Under the pieces are notes generated by a model, which searched no databases, was not told the origin of the DNA, and saw only the letters and a list, made by a program, of their open reading frames with translations. A stretch of DNA of 7,571 nt from Thermoplasmata archaeon (lineage in GTDB: Archaea > Thermoplasmatota > Thermoplasmata > Thermoplasmatales > Thermoplasmataceae). The stretch covers positions 1-7,571 of the forward strand of contig JAKBSB010000061.1 of the NCBI GenBank assembly GCA_021845155.1, in the 5' to 3' direction. The translations under genes were made by a program, and so were the position numbers. Positions 5,318 through 7,571 of this stretch are shown in pieces. The number at the start of each line of letters is the position of its first letter. Positions within the stretch are counted from its first letter, which is position 1.

Positions 5318-5819
5318 AAATTTTATTCACCACTTCTTCCACCGAAAGAGTATCGGTGTCAATTACAAGATCGTAAATGCCTGTTAGGCTATAATCTATT
5401 CCATAGAATTTTTTGTACCTCAGATATTCGGATTCTTCCCTTACCTTCACCATCTCACCGGTCTCGTTGTCCTGGTCCCTGTAACTGACCCTCTGGACTC
5501 TTGTGTTGAAAGATGCATTAAGGAAAATCTTGAAAGCTTCAAGGTTGTTCCTGACACAAAGCCATCCGGCAAGCCTCGATTCCAGGACTATATTGTCGTT
5601 GTCCCTGAGAAACTCCAGTATCATCTTATCCTGTTTTTCATCTATTTCCGGCCTGGATTCAGCATACCTGTTGAATTCCTCAATGCTCATCCCATGATCC
5701 TTTGCAAGTGACCTGAAAAATACTCCTCCGGAAATGAATTTATAGGAAAGGCGGGAAGCAAGCTGTTTGCCCACCGTTGATTTCCCGCTCCCGATAGGTC
5801 CGCTAATTGTTACCCGCAT
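5286..5819 (-). CDS. cmk: Cytidylate (CMP) kinase, archaeal type
   Basis: Phosphorylates CMP and dCMP with ATP to give the diphosphates. The 177-residue protein starts MRVTISGPIGSGKST with the P-loop at residues 7-15. FISGGVFFRSLAKDHGMSIE (substrate-binding region), IVLESRLAGW (Walker-B-like strand) and VQRVSYRD at the lid follow, as in the short archaeal cytidylate kinase family. Length is normal. Its start overlaps the end of the DUF106 gene by 17 bp, and its end overlaps cbf5 by 32 bp. In many archaea genes for L34e and L14e flank cmk in this cluster; neither is present here. Adenylate kinase of another family is possible from the fold alone, but gene order and motifs favour CMP kinase. 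No strong Shine-Dalgarno is seen. Confidence 0.92.
   Translation of the reverse strand: MRVTISGPIGSGKSTVGKQLASRLSYKFISGGVFFRSLAKDHGMSIEEFNRYAESRPEIDEKQDKMILEFLRDNDNIVLESRLAGWLCVRNNLEAFKIFLNASFNTRVQRVSYRDQDNETGEMVKVREESEYLRYKKFYGIDYSLTGIYDLVIDTDTLSVEEVVNKIYESIKGKDFC
5327..5331 (-). promoter_or_regulatory. Shine-Dalgarno site of cbf5
   Basis: GGTGA on the minus strand, 9 nt before the ATG at 5317 and inside the cmk coding end. It supports the overlapping start. Confidence 0.5.
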
Positions 5820-6516
5820 TGTATTCTATCTGTCCGGGATTCTCAGACTGGTACTTCTTCAGCCTGTAAGAGAAATCAAAGAACTTTATTATCATGCTGA
5901 CAAAGTATCCTATCACAAGGCTAGCAATGAATTCAACTTCAATCCATGCCGGGAAAACCCAGAGATGCGAGGTTGCTATGTTCACATTCAGTGACCATGG
6001 AACTGATATCATCTGGTACGGAAGAGCGCTGATGAAATAGAAAAGCCAGATAACGATAAGGAACGTGAATATGCTCAGGACCATAAGAGGCTTCATCTGG
6101 TTCATCTGAACCATGTTCTGCTCCATCATCATGCTTGACTGCATCTTGCTCAGTTTCTGGATCTTGTCTTTCTGTCCGCTCCTGTAGGCCTCCCTCATGA
6201 CTTTCTGGAATGCCCTCATCCTTAACTGTGCCTTTCCCATCCTTATCCAGTCAGTGAAGAAGTACCTTGGAATGGATGTTATGAGACCAATGATAATTCC
6301 GCTGATCAGGATGCTGATTAATGGAAAAGCGTAATGGAACCCGAACACTGGCATGAACACATCGTTGAGTGCTCCTCCTATGACGCCCCTGAGTGAGGGG
6401 TTTGCAATAATTATAAGCAGGACGAAACTCATGAGCATTGGAAGCATCTGGTAGCCCATCATCTTCTTCATCTGGTCTGCCTGCTGTTTCTGCGCATCTG
6501 ACCTGTTTTCAACCAA
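5803..6516 (-). CDS. DUF106 membrane protein, Oxa1/YidC/EMC3 superfamily (archaeal insertase-like)
   Basis: A 237-residue membrane protein of the DUF106 family, related to YidC/Oxa1/EMC3 insertases, which help place proteins in the membrane. Visible hydrophobic segments are about 22-40 (MLPMLMSFVLLIIIA), 62-86 (FPLISILISGIIIGLITSI), 144-166 (MVLSIFTFLIVIWLFYFIS) and 196-215 (FIASLVIGYFVSMIIKFF). Between the second and third is a basic, methionine-rich cytoplasmic helical loop (RMRAFQKVMREAYRSGQ ... SSMMMEQNMVQMNQMKP), typical of the family and suited to contacting ribosomes or hydrophobic clients. The TTG start at 6516 is supported by GGGAGGT at 6526-6532, 9 nt upstream, with an in-frame stop just before it. 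It overlaps adkA by 8 bp and cmk by 17 bp. Its position beside secY agrees with a role in membrane insertion. Confidence 0.92.
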   Translation of the reverse strand: MVENRSDAQKQQADQMKKMMGYQMLPMLMSFVLLIIIANPSLRGVIGGALNDVFMPVFGFHYAFPLISILISGIIIGLITSIPRYFFTDWIRMGKAQLRMRAFQKVMREAYRSGQKDKIQKLSKMQSSMMMEQNMVQMNQMKPLMVLSIFTFLIVIWLFYFISALPYQMISVPWSLNVNIATSHLWVFPAWIEVEFIASLVIGYFVSMIIKFFDFSYRLKKYQSENPGQIEYNAGNN

Positions 6517-7063
6517 CGAACATCAACCTCCCTGCTATCTTCTCGGCTGCCACTTCCGGCTTGCCCTCCACGTTTGTTATGTAGTTTACTGTGGCTCCGG
6601 TATATACAGAATATGCAGCCGCATAATATCTGTTTATCTCCTGATGCTCTCTTATTTCATTAACCTTGTCCTCATCCCTAGCCCTTGTTCCATCAAGTTC
6701 TCTTCGTTTCTTGATGGTTTCCGGATCAGCTTCCAGAACAAAGTATGAGGAAACCTTCAGTTCCCTGAGCACCCACTCGGGAAGCCCGGGCAGATATCCC
6801 CTGGGCGATTTTATTGACATGTGCGTGTCAATGATGACATCATCCATATGCCCTATGGCTGAAGAGGCCTTTTTCTGGAGATTGATCTGAGTGTCGATGT
6901 TCAGTTTCCTCAGTTCATCCCTGTTGCTCACCAGCTTGATGTCCCTGGCCATCTCATACATAAGTGTTCCAAAATTTATGATGTCATAATTGGAACGCTT
7001 CTTCACAATTTCAAGGACCGTGGATTTTCCAACCCCGGCCACTCCAGATATTACTACCCTCAT
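6509..7063 (-). CDS. adkA: Adenylate kinase, archaeal type
   Basis: Interconverts ATP plus AMP and two ADP. The 184-residue protein starts MRVVISGVAGVGKST with the P-loop at 7-15. INFGTLMYEMA (NMP-binding region), VIIDTHMSIKSPRGYLPGLP and the arginine-rich KKRRELDGTRARDED lid follow, as in archaeal AdkA (trimeric in Methanococcus and Sulfolobus) rather than the bacterial zinc-lid form. Length is normal. The ATG directly abuts the secY stop (TAA then ATG), so translation is probably coupled; a GGTGG lies only a few nt upstream. It overlaps the DUF106 gene by 8 bp. The secY-adk pairing is conserved in archaea and bacteria. Confidence 0.95.
   Translation of the reverse strand: MRVVISGVAGVGKSTVLEIVKKRSNYDIINFGTLMYEMARDIKLVSNRDELRKLNIDTQINLQKKASSAIGHMDDVIIDTHMSIKSPRGYLPGLPEWVLRELKVSSYFVLEADPETIKKRRELDGTRARDEDKVNEIREHQEINRYYAAAYSVYTGATVNYITNVEGKPEVAAEKIAGRLMFVG
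6526..6532 (-). promoter_or_regulatory. Shine-Dalgarno site deciding the TTG start of the DUF106 gene
   Basis: GGGAGGT on the minus strand lies 9 nt before the TTG at 6516. The next in-frame ATG is 15 codons further in, with no comparable site, so the TTG is preferred. Confidence 0.65.
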
Positions 7064-7571
7064 TTATCCACCGACGAAAAACTGCCTTATTACAGGATGC
7101 ATTTCCATCAGCTGTTCCCTTCCCATTGCCTCGTAGAACTGGATCACGATACCTACGGCTAACAGGAGGCCTGTACCGCTGGTGTCACCCACTGTTCCTA
7201 TGAGATCAGCCCCTGCTGCGAGAAGTCCAACTGTAAGCCCGCTGAATACCGTAATTGCCGGGATGTATTTTTTCAGTACCCGTTCCATTACTTTAGGATC
7301 TCTCCTGAATCCGGGAATCTGCATACCGCTTGACCGTATCTGCTTTGCAACAGAGGCCGGCCCCATGTTGGTTGTTTCAATCCAGAACTTGGCGAACATT
7401 ACACTGGCTATTGCCATGAAACCCACGAATGCTATTATGTGGATAAGTTCCTCCATTGAAGAATGCCCCAGAAGAATATTCTGGTACACGCTTGGCTGGA
7501 AAAGCGGGAAGAACCAGTCCGACAAGCCGCTTGGCGTAAACAGATAAAATGCCAAACCTCCGGTTGGCGTG
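7064..7571 (-). CDS. secY: Preprotein translocase subunit SecY, C-terminal part (runs off the right edge)
   Basis: The central channel subunit of the SecYE-beta translocon in the cytoplasmic membrane. About 168 C-terminal residues are visible and the 5' end lies outside. The frame stays open to the edge, giving TPTGGLAFYLFTPSGL, a typical archaeal SecY external segment. The TTG at 7555 is therefore an internal leucine, not a start. Next come a transmembrane helix (IHIIAFVGFMAIASVMFAKFW), the conserved cytoplasmic loop SSGMQIPGFRRDPKVMERVL that contacts ribosomes, a helix around ITVFSGLTVGLLAAGADLIG, then GTGLLLAVGIVIQFYEAMGR and the end HPVIRQFFVGG. It heads the visible part of the minus-strand operon and its stop abuts adkA. 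Confidence 0.96.
   Translation of the reverse strand, partial: TPTGGLAFYLFTPSGLSDWFFPLFQPSVYQNILLGHSSMEELIHIIAFVGFMAIASVMFAKFWIETTNMGPASVAKQIRSSGMQIPGFRRDPKVMERVLKKYIPAITVFSGLTVGLLAAGADLIGTVGDTSGTGLLLAVGIVIQFYEAMGREQLMEMHPVIRQFFVGG

Noticed and set aside
7064..7555. Start of the secY fragment at the TTG at 7555
   Set aside because: The frame is open to the window edge and the residues before it (TPTGG) match SecY, so the TTG is an internal leucine codon and the gene is partial.
1..7571. Mobile elements, CRISPR arrays or a defence island
   Set aside because: No transposase, integrase, terminal repeats or regularly spaced repeats are visible. All but one gene are recognisable core genes in conserved orders.

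Overview
The window looks like a chromosomal core region of a euryarchaeon, most likely a member of the Thermoplasmata (Thermoplasmatales-like). Archaeal markers are aIF2-alpha, ribosomal proteins L44e, S27e and L37e, an Sm-like protein, archaeal-type adenylate and CMP kinases, a DUF106 (Oxa1-like) protein, Cbf5 and Nop5. The Thermoplasmata assignment is an inference. It rests on the gene order, the lack of L34e and L14e genes in the cmk/cbf5 cluster, the very short Nop5, and first genes without Shine-Dalgarno sites that look leaderless. I cannot name a genus.

Layout. (1) Positions 1-798, minus strand: a translation operon rpl44e - rps27e - aIF2-alpha, with the last gene cut by the window edge. 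(2) Positions 799-1003: a divergent promoter region with a small set of repeated CAGGAC motifs. (3) Positions 1004-1519, plus: an unrecognised small membrane protein with a sequon-rich outer domain. (4) Positions 1687-3495, plus: a tightly overlapping operon lsm - rpl37e - purF. The L37e gene is only 54 codons long and the purF propeptide is encoded almost wholly inside its 3' end. (5) Positions 3496-7571, minus: a compact operon secY (5' end missing) - adkA - DUF106 - cmk - cbf5 - nop5, in which every junction abuts or overlaps. It meets purF tail to tail with no base between the two stop codons.

How the genes fit together. Most of the window is gene-expression machinery: ribosomal proteins, initiation factor, an RNA-binding Sm ring, the H/ACA pseudouridine synthase Cbf5 and the C/D RNP scaffold Nop5. 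Protein insertion into the membrane (SecY, DUF106) and nucleotide supply (AdkA, Cmk, PurF) are linked to it. The most notable features are two long out-of-frame gene overlaps: cbf5/nop5 (about 218 bp) and rpl37e/purF (53 bp). In the first, an unusually long basic Cbf5 tail shares its DNA with the Nop5 N-domain. In the second, the PurF propeptide shares its DNA with the L37e C-terminus.

I see no tRNA, rRNA, CRISPR array, insertion sequence or defence system. The least explained gene is the 171-residue membrane protein.
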